From Gigaspora margarita (lineage: Eukaryota > Glomeromycota > Glomeromycetes > Diversisporales > Gigasporaceae): 64,000 nucleotides of DNA. The notes beneath the pieces are model-generated. The model did no database searches and had not been told where the DNA came from. It saw nothing but the letters and a program-made list of their open reading frames with translations. Shown here piece after piece: positions 1-11,934 of the stretch. Location: positions 46,609-110,608 of the forward strand of contig WTPW01000187.1 of the NCBI GenBank assembly GCA_009809945.1, given 5' to 3'. The position numbers and the translations under genes were made by a program. The stretch's first letter is position 1, and every line of letters begins with the position of its first letter.

Positions 1-6
1 TACTTG

Positions 7-81
7 AAATTTGGAGAAAAGATGCTTAAATTTGACTTTTTTGATCAAAAATCCAAAATTATGCATCTATTCTCCAAATTT
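7..81. repeat. short inverted repeat
   Basis: The arm AAATTTGGAGAAaAGATGC at 7-25 is mirrored by GCATCTaTTCTCCAAATTT at about 63-81. It is probably a truncated foldback element. No coding sequence is seen. Confidence 0.6.
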
Positions 82-125
82 TAAATAAAATAAAAATAAC
101 TCTTCTGATTTGATGCATTTTTATG

Positions 126-289
126 TGCTGAATATGTTTACTTAGTGCATAAAGTTAGAATTAATTAATAAAAAGTTGTGTATTATAAGATTTTATAAAA
201 TTTTATTAATAAAATTCTATAAAATCTTATGATTCATAAAATTTTACTAATTAATTCTAACTTCATGCACTAAGTAAACTTGTCAGCAC
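126..289. repeat. foldback (hairpin) element
   Basis: The outer arm begins GTGCTGAATATGTTTACTTA (126) and is mirrored by TAAGTAAACTTGTCAGCAC (ends 289). The core at about 187-228 is itself almost a perfect palindrome. The motif of 'start or stop of a TTTACTTA / TAAGTAAAC word' recurs in other foldback elements of the window (19206, 20282, 54449). From about 295 to 470 follow GGTCTGA/CAGACC-type words like those in the element at 19019. Confidence 0.7.
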
Positions 290-498
290 CAAAAAAATAC
301 ATATAGGTATATTCAAACTCAGACCAGCTACATAAAATTTAGAGTTTGAGTCTGGTCTGATCCTGGACTGGGCCCAAACTGAACCTATTCCAATCCTAGC
401 CAGATCTGATCCGGACCTAATCATTTGTTGTTTAAATCCCCCCCTTCTAAAAAATTTTGAACTTGTTATATTAAACAAAGAATTAAATTAGAGTGGCC

Positions 499-769
499 TT
501 AATAGCCAAAGTCAAATAATTAAAAATTGTAAAGCTCACTAAGATGCATCTAATGGTGGTTATATAATTCGAATAGACCTAGTGAGAACCAAGATATCAC
601 TAAAAAATAGTTGAATGACTATTTAAATTTTTATAGAAATTTTGTATAATTGGCCAATAGTTTTTTTAGTAATATCTTGGTATTCACTAGGCCAATTTAA
701 ATTATATAACATTATTAGGTGCATCTTAGTGAGCTCTACAACTTTCAATTAATTGACTTTGGCTATTAA
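499..769. repeat. foldback MITE-like element, family A
   Basis: A 271-base near-complete inverted repeat. The left end TTAATAGCCAAAGTCAA (499) mirrors TTGACTTTGGCTATTAA (ends 769). Internal landmarks AGCTC(A/T)ACAA, CTAGTGA and AAGATATCA(C/T)T are mirrored in order. Relatives sit at 56430-56600 and 57177-57478. There is no reading frame; it is a non-autonomous element. Confidence 0.75.
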
Positions 770-1085
770 CTTAATAACAAATATTTATCCTTGGACGATG
801 CTCAGATTCCTGTATATAATAAATTTCATAGAAAATTTTCCCAAATTCTAATATAGAAATTCTGCAGATCATATTCGAATTAGTAATTAAGTCAATAATT
901 ATTCAAGATAGTTGTGTTAATTATGTATAAAGTATTTATATTTATTAGAATTCAGCAGAGGCAGGTAATCTATAAAACAGCTATTTGTTACAGATGTGGA
1001 ACGGTTGTAGCAGAGAGCTGTGACAAATTCCAGATTAGGTTTAAAAGTAAGTTGATTTTTAATTGTAATATTCAGATTTTTAGGT

Positions 1086-1480
1086 TTAAGAGTAGAGTGT
1101 ACGTAAATCATTTATCATATAATATGCGTTGTCAATTTTTTTTGTGTAACTGATTATATAGTAAATACAACTCTGATTGGGTAATTACCTGTTTTTAGAA
1201 ATATCAGATATTTTTACTATTGCTTTCTTGTGTAACCCGGGCAAATTTGAAGCCTCCAGCAAATTTAACTATATAAGAAAGCATATTTTTTTAAAATAAT
1301 ATAACCTTCGAAGATTTTACTACTATAAATAGAAGGTTTAATCTGTATATTACCAAATTTTGGTAAAGATTGACAATGGTTTTAAAAACTTTTATCAGTG
1401 ACATATTTCAAATTTTGTATAAAATCCCAATGTACCACCAAAATCATATGATAAATGATCTACATACACTCTACCCTTAA
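1086..1480. mobile_element. TIR element (MITE), family B copy 1
   Basis: The left terminus TTAAGAGTAGAGTGTACGTA (1086) mirrors TACATACACTCTACCCTTAA (ends 1480), followed inward by AATCATTTATCATA and TATGATAAATGAT. A second copy with better preserved ends is at 39054-39420. The interior is non-coding and includes a GC-rich patch near 1240. Open frames in the neighbourhood are too short and unlike proteins. Confidence 0.75.
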
Positions 1481-1946
1481 TTATTTACGTGTATAAGAGT
1501 TAAAACTTTTTGGGCGGCTTACTAGGTGATATGCTTTTTATAATAAGGTAATAAGCAAATATTAAATCCATCCAAAGCGAATATGCATATTATGAAATTT
1601 CTCATGGCTCTTTCAAATATTTCATAACACATAGGAATTTAGGAGTTGAAACACATACAATTTTTAAAATTTTGTTTCATGATATTATCGGATGTAACTA
1701 TATACTATTTCTCATTTAATTTCATTCTTTATTCGCGCTAATGTGTCGAAGAGTAAATTTTGTTTATTAATTTGCGAGCAGCCCATACTGAATAAAAAAG
1801 TACCGAGTTAAGTTTTTCTTATACAGTTAGATAATATCGAAAAATTAAATTTTAATGCACATGATCGATATACAAAGTAAATGGTCATTTACGTGATCGG
1901 AGCTGTACTACTTTAACATGCAGACAATCAACTCACTAGGGAAGCG

Positions 1947-2083
1947 CCGTTTATTACGTAATTTCTTTTTATAAGAGGTCATACCTCCTTCCCTTTCGTG
2001 ATCGAATTAGCTGTCAATCATACTGTTAATCCCCCTCCCCCAACCCCAATCACCAACCCCTTTTGAAATTACGTAATAAACGG
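1947..2083. mobile_element. short TIR element just upstream of panC
   Basis: The 19-base ends CCGTTTATTACGTAATTTC (1947-1965) and GAAATTACGTAATAAACGG (2065-2083) are perfect inverted repeats. They enclose a C-rich interior with CCCCCTCCCCC near 2035. The element lies 116 bases upstream of the panC start codon, so it occupies the promoter or 5' leader region. Confidence 0.75.
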
Positions 2084-2199
2084 AACTTCATTAGATAGTG
2101 ATACAAATCTTATCAGCCATCAAAATCATAAATTGATTCTGACCTTGAATTGAATTTATTGAATCATTACTAATTGCCATTAAACATTTAACTCCTAAC

Positions 2200-3892
2200 A
2201 TGAAAGGTTCAATCTTAAAGAATATGCAAATTTTTGAAAATATACATCCATTACGAAATTGGCGTCGCCTAATGGTTCGAGAAGAAAAGCTTATCGGTTT
2301 TGTACCAACCATGGGCAGCTTACATGAAGGACACTTGAGCCTAAGTAAATTATTTGAATATTTCTAAATGTATTTTATTTATGTTAATAAATATTGTGCA
2401 CTTATAACAGTTAAATATATATATATATTTGTTCATTAAGTAAAGCAAGCAAACAAACTTTGTAAGGCTGTCGCAGTCTCTATTTTTGTAAATCCTGCAC
2501 AATTCGCTCCTAATGAAGATCTTGACAAGTATCCTCGTTCTTTATCTGATGACCTTGCCAAATTATCCGCTATAAATTGTGTTGATGCTGTTTTTCTTCC
2601 AAAAGTTGAAGATATCTATCCGGCTGGAATTACTTTAGATGTGGAAAAGCAACTTGGTACTTTTGTAGAAGTAAAAGGAAAGTCTCATCAGGTAAGATAT
2701 TAATACGGTCGACTGATATAAGTACAGTATATTACCGAATAGAAGTTACTAAAATTTTGAGAGTTTTTCGGACAAAAAGAGGGAGTAGATTCTATTCGGA
2801 TCCAATTTTATTATTAAAACATAATAACTTCCTCCAAGTTTTTAATCCAAAATCGAGGGGGTAGCTTTATTCGGGGGTAGCTTCTATTCGGTAATATACG
2901 GTACATGGTTTTCGGTCAAGCTTGTACAAATCCTAAACTTAAAGAGTTAAAATAAAAAATAAAAAAAGTAAATCTGAAAGCATGTAAATCTGCTATCTAT
3001 AAGAATATATATCATTTGTTAAAAGATTGCTAATAAACTTTTTGAGTCATTAGTTATTGCAAACCTTTTGGGTTTGTTCATTCTGAGTTAAATCTAGGAG
3101 GCGACAAATCCAAGGACTGTCAAACTAGTATCTCAAAAAATTATTATTAATAATCTTCTGATTAGACAAGTGGTATATACTCTTATAGAAATATATTTGC
3201 CAAATTTCAGAAATATTATTATTATTATTATTTATTATTATTTTGTGAATGACAATCATTTTTTTGAGTTTGGATTTGACCAAGCTTTGCCGAAAACTGT
3301 AATAATGTATAGAAATAATGATATGCTTCTATCATTTTTATTATTAAAATAGATGGAAGGTCAAAGTCGTCCTACATTTTTCCGTGGTGTTGCAACAGTA
3401 GTTACAAAGTTATTCAACATCGTTCAACCTGATCATGTTTTCTTCGGCCAAAAAGATATCCAACAATGTGCAGTTATTAAGAATTTAATTCGAGATTTGC
3501 ACTTTCCATTGGAATTGCATGTAGGACCCACATTAAGAGAGGAAGATGGGTTAGCTATGAGTTCTAGAAATAAGTATCTCACACCTGAAATGCGAAAAGT
3601 TGCCGCAATATTATATCAAAGCCTGAACGCGGTGAAGCATGCATTTGAGCAAAATATTCGTGATCGAAAAAACCTTCTTGCACCCGCATACGACCTTATT
3701 GAAAATAAATCCAAGTTTATTAAAGATCAGAATTTGGATTTTTCTATAAAATTAGATTATTTATCACTTGCAGATCCTGAAAGTTTACAAGAACTTGATG
3801 AAGTCGGTGAAAATGGCGCTATTTTATCTGGTGCTCTATACATTGGAACAACAAGGATACTCGACAATTTATTGCTAAATTGTAAAATATAA
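2200..3892 (+). CDS. panC: pantothenate synthetase (pantoate--beta-alanine ligase)
   Basis: Condenses pantoate with beta-alanine using ATP to make pantothenate, the last step of vitamin B5 synthesis; family members are usually cytosolic. Three exons: 2200-2344, 2441-2691 and 3353-3892, joined by GT-AG introns of 96 and 661 bases that keep frame, giving 311 aa, normal for the family. Visible landmarks: the HIGH-type nucleotide loop [10 protein letters not shown] (residues 36-45), [11 protein letters not shown] (65-75), the pantoate-site segment [15 protein letters not shown] (134-148), FFGQKD (162-167) and the KMSKS-equivalent MSSRN (201-205). The start was chosen as the first ATG after an in-frame TGA at 2146; a longer open stretch upstream has no ATG. 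Intron 2 holds a TIR element. No splice site or key residue is damaged, so the gene looks functional. Identification is firm; the exact N-terminus is less so. Confidence 0.93.
2735..2891. mobile_element. TIR element inside panC intron 2
   Basis: The ends CCGAATAGAAGTTAC (2735) and GTAGCTTCTATTCGG (ends 2891) are inverted and flanked by TA on both sides, suggesting a TA target-site duplication. The terminus resembles the CCGTATATTCCCG elements at 11271 and 39813. It lies wholly within the intron, so splicing is not interrupted. Confidence 0.7.
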
Positions 3893-4016
3893 TTCTATAT
3901 ATATCAGTCATCCGATTTGTCACATTATTTTAATTGTAAATTTTTTTAGATAAAAATTGCTATAAAGTTTGAAGCTTTGCTGTTTCTCATTCTATATATT
4001 AATTTAAAGGAAAAAA

Positions 4017-4237
4017 CTATTTATACACTACATTAATTGATTTGCAAATCCGCGTAATATATAAATTATAGACAAAAATTAAACCCGACTTAAGGTTAGG
4101 GTTAGGGTGAGCTTTGGAATTGGAAGGGGTTATAGTTTATAATAAAATTTTGCAAGGAATATTTTTTGTTAGAGCCCGAAGAGTGGTTTCATAAGCAAAA
4201 TTTTAAGTACTCGTGTTTATACACTAGTGTACAAATA
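4017..4237. mobile_element. telomere-word TIR element, family C copy 1
   Basis: Homologous in reverse orientation to the element at 51094-51326. Shared segments include AATTAAACCCGA, a GGTTAGGGTTAGGGT run (about 4094-4109), GGGTTATAGTTTAT, AAAATTTTGCAAGGAA and ACACTAGTGTAC at the right end. The left terminus is degraded. Three elements with telomere-like words lie side by side here (4017-4703). Confidence 0.65.
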
Positions 4238-4462
4238 GTAATTGTCGCAGATCATAATTTAAAATGAAATCTATATTTTCTACTTAACCTTCTAAAACCC
4301 ACTAATACTTGTTTATTATAACTTTTTTTAAAACTAAACCCTAACCCTAACCCTTAACCCTAAAAAATGCACCCCAAAAAAAAATTTAGTTTTCGAGATT
4401 TTATACTATAATTATAATTTCATTTTAATCTGGATTTCATTTTAATCTGTCACAGTAATTGC
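4238..4462. mobile_element. telomere-word TIR element, family D
   Basis: The left end GTAATTGTCGCAGAT followed by AAAATGAAATC mirrors GATTTCATTTT and ATCTGTCACAGTAATTGC at the right. The interior carries a (CCCTAA)n run of about four units at 4336-4363. No coding sequence is seen. Confidence 0.65.
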
Positions 4463-4489
4463 CTAATTTAAATAAGAATTAGCCTAATT

Positions 4490-4703
4490 GTAACAACCTG
4501 TTACGCACCTTATTTGTAACAACTATATTTATAACTCAAAATTTTACTAGCTGCTAGAGTAACCTGCTGCACTTTTAACAAAAAATGATCCTCTCGAAAT
4601 TTTGTATTAATCTTGACTTTAACCCTAATCCTAATCCTAACTCTATCTCTAATTTTAACCCTAACCCTAATGATCTTATGGGTGTTACATAACAGGTTGT
4701 TAC
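4490..4703. mobile_element. telomere-word TIR element, family E copy 1
   Basis: The termini GTAACAACCTGTTAC (4490) and GTTACATAACAGGTTGTTAC (ends 4703) are inverted. The interior at 4618-4672 is a run of CCCTAA, TCCTAA and degenerate variants. A decayed copy is at 15063-15270, where the same run has become TTTTAA units by C-to-T change. Confidence 0.7.
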
Positions 4704-5559
4704 AAATAGATTTTTTCTTTAAATAAATATATTTTTGGCAAAAAAATTTTTTTTAACAATTTTAAGTTTATTTAGTAGGTTATTTTTTGTAAAAAATGAG
4801 TTAAAACTTATATATTAATATTAAAAATTACAGTTTTTTATACAGTGCGGGGCAGCATAAAGCATCCACTCTATATATATAAAGTGCCAATTTTTGATGC
4901 TTATATAAATGAATATAATTGGCTAATTTTATATAATTGATTCTGATTGGTTAATTAAACTTATAGCTTTCTTTTTTTTATATTAAATGCCAATTTTTTA
5001 AATCATTATAAACTTTACCTGTTAATTATTTCTTTAAATAAAAAAAAATAATAATAAATCCTCTGATAGAAATGTAGTTTAGTTAAAATCTATTAATTTG
5101 TCAGAGGGTTTTTTTATTTTAACTTGTTTTAGAAAAGTTATAATGATTTAAAGTTTTTATTAATAAAAAGTAGATTTGTTTTCCTGTTTCACATTGTATA
5201 AACTTTTTTTTTACTAAGTTATTCTGTTTTGGGCTCTTAAATAAAGTTGTTTAGCATGAAATTTTATAACAATAATAAAGACAAAAACTATTTTTTCAGA
5301 TATTTTAATAAATAACAAGGTTTTTAATAAACTTTTTTATAAAATGTTAATACTTTTTTTTTGAATTTTAGATAAGGGTTGTATATGTTTATTTATTAAC
5401 TGATTTTAGAGCATTTTGTAGTTTTTAGATTCTATTTTTTATACAAGTTATATTACAATCTGTACTATTTTAGCTAACTTAGTTTGCATAGAATTTATTA
5501 ATACAAGAGTCTAGTAGTTAAGCTATCCCATATTCTTTCTAGTTTAAATAGAGCTTATA
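4704..5559. other. AT-rich non-coding stretch
   Basis: No gene is recognised. It contains T-runs, a small hairpin around CCTCTGATAGA / TTTGTCAGAGG (about 5058-5107) and weak repeats. The 5' limit of the LINE to the right could lie inside this stretch. Confidence 0.4.
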
Positions 5560-5754
5560 AACAGTTTTAGATAGATTTATAAAGTACTAGACCTTATTGT
5601 ACTATTGCTTATTTAGTACCAGTAACTATATTATTATACTATTACTAATATTATTTTATAAAATGATATTTATTTTCTTGATACTTTTAAGTCTCTATTT
5701 CTTCAATTTACAACTGAGCTCTTTACTCAACTTAATTACAAAAAAATCTTATCA

Positions 5755-6946
5755 TCTTAAAGTTCTATTCCTCCTTATAGTATTCGTCAAGTTGCTCTAA
5801 ATCTTGCTCGTATATATTTATTCTTTCAAGACAAATATCAAACTATTTATGTCCAAAAGTTTATTGAAGAACTTAATATTAAACCTATTTGCTTCAAAAT
5901 TTACTATTCATTTAGTGAGAACACACCTAACAAATCTTTTTTTCAAATCCAAAATGACAACAAATATAATATTAATATAGCTTTTGATATCCCCAAGCAG
6001 CAATTTTCTCAAAACTTCAGAATTTCTTCTCTTAAACCCTTCATATAGGATCTTGATAAATGGTTTGCTTTCTTTATTCCAACTTATACTAGACAATTTA
6101 CTAATTTATTAGAAACCACAGAGAAAAAAATATACAATCATATTAAACATGAGGTTGCTACAATACTAGCTACTAAATGTACAAAACTTCTTCCATCTTT
6201 TTTTAACTTCTTTGAAATTACTTTACTAAGTGAGCGCAAAGAAGCAGTTGCCAAAGCTACTCTTTACCATATTTATACCTGCAATGCAGATGAACATGCA
6301 TGTGAAATTCTCAAAACCGGTACATCAAATTCAGAGTCTGCTAATCAACACACCTATCAAAATATTTACTAATACTACTATAAAGAATCTCTTAATCTAT
6401 ACCCAGCACCTATACCACTTTCTAGTTTACCCAAACAATCTATTATTTACCCTAATTTGGACTATTCAATCTTTGAAAAAAATAAAATTTGTTCTGCTAC
6501 CTTTTCTAAACTATTCCTTGCTCAAACTTTCTCAGATCTTGCAAATAAAGCTGATAACTTTTATAAGCTTAAAAATAATGCTATATCTAATATTAATCAG
6601 AATATATTCTACTTTTATTCATACTTTAATAAATACTTAAAGCTGCAGCAAAAAATGACACTATATACAACCTCTTTTATGATGAATCTATACACAAACT
6701 TCTTAATCAAACTACAAATCCTTCATTTATTGATAGAGTTATTTTCTACTTTGAAATCCTCAAAAACCCTAAACAAACCTTTGCTCAAGTCCATACTCAA
6801 TTTACCAAAAACTACTTACTTTATGCAGAGCAACTTATTATTAATCATTACAATATCATTAAACCAAATATTATAAATGCTTTCTTTTATAATCCATCAT
6901 TAAATACAAAAGATTCTATTTCAAAACAACCTCAAGAATCTTATTA
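5755..6946 (+). pseudogene. LINE 1 ORF1 remnant
   Basis: One frame stays readable for about 300 codons with few stops: IRQVALNLARIYLFFQDKY near the start, an asparagine- and lysine-rich middle, then YFEILKNPKQTFAQVHTQF before a terminal TAA near 6946. Its position just before the endonuclease-RT ORF and its lack of enzymatic motifs fit a LINE ORF1 (RNA-binding, gag-like) protein. No domain is recognised, so the assignment depends on context. Several stops read as CAG-to-TAG or CAA-to-TAA changes. Confidence 0.55.
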
Positions 6947-7079
6947 ATCTTTTCACTAAATTCTTTAGTAGAAAATATAGAAGCAGCTGCCGCCTCTGAA
7001 AATAAAATGTTTTCCCACTTTTTGTGGGCCATATTCAGAGAAGAATGATGTAAGTAGGCAGGTAGGAAAGCCTATTTAC

Positions 7080-7880
7080 GTGAAGAACCAGATTTATGAT
7101 AGTCAGACCCAATATACAGGGCAGGCTATGGTATCCTGCACAGCTATGAGAACTGAGCTTAAAATGGTAAGCGTCTCTACAAAAGATATTAACAATACTT
7201 CAGATATCATATCTTTATCTTCTCCTGAAGTACAACTTTCCTCCAAAACCTTTTTGCTACTAACTGCTACCAACTCTAACAACTATCTAATATCAGAAAT
7301 TAATAATGAATTTCTATTAGAAAAAGACTTCAATAATGAAGAAATTGAACTATCTACAAATTCTTTAAATGATAGAAGCTATATTAGCTCCAATTCTAGC
7401 TCTCTTGAAATATATAATCCAACAACATGTTACAACAAATTTTTCTACTATTATAGACTACAAACTCTATCTTTTCTACAAACTATAGGCACTTTCTTGC
7501 AATATATACTAGAATATTACCCTATGTTTTATTCAAATTAATATATCAAAATTTCTGTTAAGCCACACCCTCAACTTGATTATGTTTTTACTAAAGCACA
7601 TATTTATCACCTATATGAAAACCTTGTACCAGGTCATTTCATATTTCCTTCTTTTGAAGATCTACTATCTCTTTGCTATATAGAACTTAAATCATTCAAT
7701 AACAATTTTCAAATACCAATCTTTACTAATAATATTCTATTTCCAATACCCAACTTACAACTATATACATCTCCAAACCTCAATACCAATTCTTTCTCAA
7801 ATATCAATTCATCTCATTTTTCTGAAAAACCTTGCTATAACAAATTTTTTAAAAAACATAATCTCCACTTCTGCCACCTT
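7080..7880 (+). pseudogene. LINE 1 inter-ORF region, possible second ORF1 segment
   Basis: A 153-codon open frame (7080-7541) is serine/asparagine-rich. After a TAA it continues in frame (SVKPHPQLDYVFTKAHIYHL) to about 7880. No family is recognised. The segment 6985-7150 is richer in G than the rest of the LINE, so it may be less decayed or a separate insertion. It corresponds in position to the acidic ORF upstream of the endonuclease in the LINE at the right end. Confidence 0.4.
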
Positions 7881-8139
7881 TAAAAACACTCAAATATTTT
7901 ATATAACATTTACTCAAAAATTCATTTTCACTATTATTCAAAATCTCTATTAATATTACAACTCTTGAAACACATATATCTTAATATCCAAGATGAAGTT
8001 CTTCCTAACTATATCATACTCTCTCCTAATCAATATTCTATATACTACCAGTTACTAATCAAATCATTTACATCAAACCACTCTAGTTTAACACCTGGAT
8101 CACCCCATATATCAGCTACTATACCTCTAACACCTGATG

Positions 8140-8830
8140 ATCTATTTTTAACATTAAAACTCAATATTGCAACACACAATGTACAAGGCTATAACAATTT
8201 AACTAAAAAGCAGCTCTGGGAAGAATTCTGTCTTGAAAACAATTTATATATTATCAGCATAACTGAAACAAAAATCTTATCTCTCAAATCTAGAAAGTTT
8301 TTTAATACTTCACAGTTTACCTATTTTTGGTCTAGCTTAAATAATTCTGCAGAAGGTACTGAATTGGTGATTAATAACTCACTTAAACCCCATATTCACA
8401 ATGTTATTACCTACTCTGGAGAAGCAATTGCAATTGATCTTTTTTTCAAGCATAGCTTTAAATTTAGAATTATTTTTGTTTATATCTCTTCTACAACCAA
8501 CAATACCATAATGAAACTCAAAACAAAGTAATACTATGGATTCAATAAGTTTTATCTACTAACTTGTACCCTATTGTCCTTGGTGATTTCAATACCTTTA
8601 CTTCTATATCAGTATCCAAATTTAAATTATTATCCTTCCTTTATAACATAATAAGTATAATCTTGCTAATTATATCAACAAGCTACAACATACCTGGTAG
8701 TATAATAATCTCTATAGCCATACTGACTACATTTGAACATATGATTCCATTATTTCATTTTTTATTGACTTTACTTTTCAGGAGCCTACAACATCTACAC
8801 AAAGTGATCACCTTATTCTGATTTCTAATT
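8140..8830 (+). pseudogene. LINE 1 ORF2: endonuclease domain
   Basis: An endonuclease/exonuclease/phosphatase fold of the type that nicks target DNA. Visible: LKLNIATHNVQGYNN (strand 1 with the Asn), IISITETKIL (catalytic Glu in TETK), a degraded GTELVINNSLKPHIHNVITY stretch and, after a frameshift, PIVLGDFNTF (Asp/Asn pair) near 8570-8600. The same motif order is preserved in the LINE at 62100-63085. It is broken by stops and at least one frameshift, so inactive. Confidence 0.7.
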
Positions 8831-9639
8831 GGTATTTTCTTTTGCTTTATCATCTAAACTTCGATATAAAACCCAATGCAAATACAGAGTATTTAATTAC
8901 AAAGCTATGAACCAAAATATGTGAGAAGACTTATCCTCACTTACTCAAAACAAAATTATATCTCTCAATACTCTACTCACTAACCATAGTACTGAATCAT
9001 TGAAATGCACATGCCACAAAATCCAAACTAGTATTATTTCATCTGCTCTTCAAATAATATCTAACAAAAAATTTTCAGTTCGTAACTTTTATCACACTTT
9101 TTCATCTAAGGCTACAGACCTTCACAAAGATCTCAAAAACCTAGGAAATATTATGAAACAAACAAAATATGCACACTCTTATCATCAGCCTTTACCTTTA
9201 AACATTTATTTACAAATTTAAAATATCAACTCCAAGCATAATTTCAATATTCCCCAACCTTCTTTATACAACCAAGCCATCTCTTAATAGTTTTAGCAAA
9301 CCAAAGTAGCCTGAAAAACTCTATACAATGCCAGAAATCTTGAAAATTTACAACATCTTTGACACTATATCAACTCTGCTATTAATACTAAATATGAAAA
9401 AATTTTTACTCAACCTACCAAAATGATTAATAGCATATTTAATAGACACACAGACTCTGTGCACTTTGATAATATCAAAACAGAGAACAATATTATTACT
9501 AACCTATTATTTATTAAACAATATTCAATTACACTTTTGTCAATAGACTGCTCATCAACCACATAACCAAAGCACCTTCAAAACTGAATGGGAATTAGAA
9601 TACAGCCCATCTTCAAGTATTCTATTATCTTGGTACAAT

Positions 9640-10690
9640 ACTGTACTTATTGAAATCTCTTTAGAGAAGTTACAAATACTATCAATCAATTCACAAATAA
9701 CAAGGCTTGTGGTCCTTTATGTATTAGCTATGAAATGCTTAAACATTGTAGTACACAAACTATTATCGCAATTATAGCTCTCTTTAACCAATAACAACAA
9801 ATTTCAAAACAATAGAAGGATGGCCATATTTTTACTATCTCTAAAAAATCTACATTTAATTGAAATCTTAATAATACACGTCCAATTAGCCTAATTGAAC
9901 ATATTAAAAAGCTATATACTAAAATTCTTACTAATTACCTTAATTACATTTTTTCATTTTATAATATTCTTAATCCACATAACTATATTGCTTTACCAGG
10001 CAATAGCATCAATATCTCTATTCACATACTCAATAATTTTATTAAGGATACTAATTGCAATCACAATAAAATATAGTTTCTTTCTTAGAATATGAGCAAA
10101 ACCTATGATTCTGTTAATCTTACTCTACTTAAAAAAGCACTTTACCGCCTAAATATGCCTTCACTACTTGCTAACATTATTATCAACTTACTTACTAATT
10201 GATCAAACCGTGTTATTATTAACTTTGAACTTACACAATCCTATAAAGTACAAGATGGAATTGACCAAGAGGAAACAATAACTCCATTACTTTGGTGTAT
10301 TTATTATAACTCCTTAATTAGTAAAATTTTTAATACATATTCTGGCTATACAAGTTCAACTACCTGAACAACTACTATTGCACCCCCTATTTTTGGCTTC
10401 TACTTCAGTTCTGATATATATAGATGATACCTTATAGATTGCACAATCTTTTCAACAGTTACAACAAATTCTACAAACAGCCTCATCATTTTACCAAATG
10501 GCAAATATCAAAATCAATCCCCACAAGTCAATATTGGTCTCTAATATCAACCATTTACCTTCAATTACCTTTCTCAATTTCTCTATTTAAACACAACCTA
10601 TGTATACTTCTTCAAATTTCTTGGCTGCTAGTTTACTACAAATTCCAAATCATATTTCCAAATTAAACTAATCATACAAAAAATATATAA
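9640..10690 (+). pseudogene. LINE 1 ORF2: reverse transcriptase domain
   Basis: RT motifs in order: NNKACGPLCISYEML (about 9695), TRPISLIEHIKKLYTKIL (about 9870), LNMSKTYDSVNLTLL (motif A, Asp changed to Asn in the usual DM position, about 10090), DGIDQ-ETITPLLW (motif B, Gly to Glu), and YIDDT (motif C, about 10415) followed by a TAG where Trp is expected. The residue changes and stops fit G-to-A and C-to-T mutation. It is a dead copy. Confidence 0.75.
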
Positions 10691-11270
10691 AATTATTAAT
10701 ACCCTTAACACTAAAAAGATTACTAATAAGCAAGCTAGCTATATTATTAATACAGTAATTATACCTATACTCGAATATAGAATCTATAATATTGTTCTAC
10801 CACAATCAACTTGTAACAAAATTCTTGCAAAATACCTTACTGTTGCCAAACACAAAGCTAAACTAGTCAAAACTACCCCTAACAGTACATTGCTTAACTA
10901 TAATATCTATGGAATCAAAAATATTTGGAATATTTAATTACAGCACCATATTTCTAACTTTATTCTGCGTTTAAACAACAAAGAACTACTAGGAATTAAC
11001 ACCCATATTAGACTACAACAACTACAAAATAATCTGTGATCTACAACTAATATACTTACATACCCTAATCCTGTAATTGATGGAATAAACAAAAATACTA
11101 CTACTTTCAAAATTATTTTACTACTAAGGCACTTAGATTCTACAATTTATGCACATACAGATATTCTACAACTCTATACTATTAATCTTCCATATATTCC
11201 ACTTGAAAAAATTCTCAATTCTCATCCTTTTTATCCAACATTCAAGTGTCAACTACGTTCTAAACATATT

Positions 11271-11590
11271 ACCGTATATTCCCGAAAATAAGCTACTCCA
11301 AAAATAAGCTACCCCCCTGTTTTTTTTCAAAAATCTCAAAAAACGCGTTAGCAGTTGCTACATATAAAACTTTTTTTATACCAAGTAAACATCAAAAGTG
11401 CGATTAAGTAAAGTTGTTCAGCGCATCAAAATACACCTAAAGTAAAAATTTGATGTCATTTGGACAACTTTTTATTAGTACGTTTTTCATTTTTTTCAAA
11501 AACGTCTATACGCTGAAAATAAGCTACCCCCTGTTTTTTCGTGTAATTTTTGGCCCAAAAAAGGTAGCTTATTTTCGGGAATATACGGTA
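11271..11590. mobile_element. TA-flanked TIR element nested in LINE 1, family F copy 1
   Basis: The ends CCGTATATTCCCGAAAATAA and TTATTTTCGGGAATATACGG are inverted and flanked by TA. The left end carries a second AAAATAAGCTACCCC unit. The interior includes TTGCTACATA and TAAGTAAAGTTGTTCAG, words shared with foldback elements elsewhere. It splits the LINE between RT and the Cys/RNase H part. A reversed copy is at 39813-40127. Confidence 0.8.
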
Positions 11591-11934
11591 TATTCCTTGA
11601 ATAGCTTACATCTTTTGACAATACTACACTACTAGTATGGAATCATATCTCTTTACGAATTGGTTCTCTTATACCTGGCAGAATACCAGAATAGTTCACT
11701 GTACTAGAAAACACTATTATTGCTAATCATAATACTAGACAACTCTCTTCTATACTTCAGCTTTCTTTTGCCAACTCTTTTTCTTTTATTATTAAACACT
11801 TTAATACCAAAGCCAAACTCTAGCTTATAACATATAAAGATAATAGTATTATTGTTAAAAAAGCATGATGTTTTGATTAACAAACAAATACTATATCTAT
11901 TACATACTGGACTTCTGATATAGATGAAACTAAT

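Noticed and set aside
914-1153. 79-codon open frame with two Cys
   Set aside because: It runs into the terminal inverted repeat of a MITE, has no start context or homology I recognise, and is AT-biased noise.
4091-4672. Chromosome end or internal telomere from TTAGGG runs
   Set aside because: Runs are short, in both orientations, and confined inside TIR-bounded elements with unique sequence on both sides.
6230-6640. Open frame of 136 codons in the first LINE
   Set aside because: It overlaps the better ORF1 frame in another register and has no recognisable protein character.
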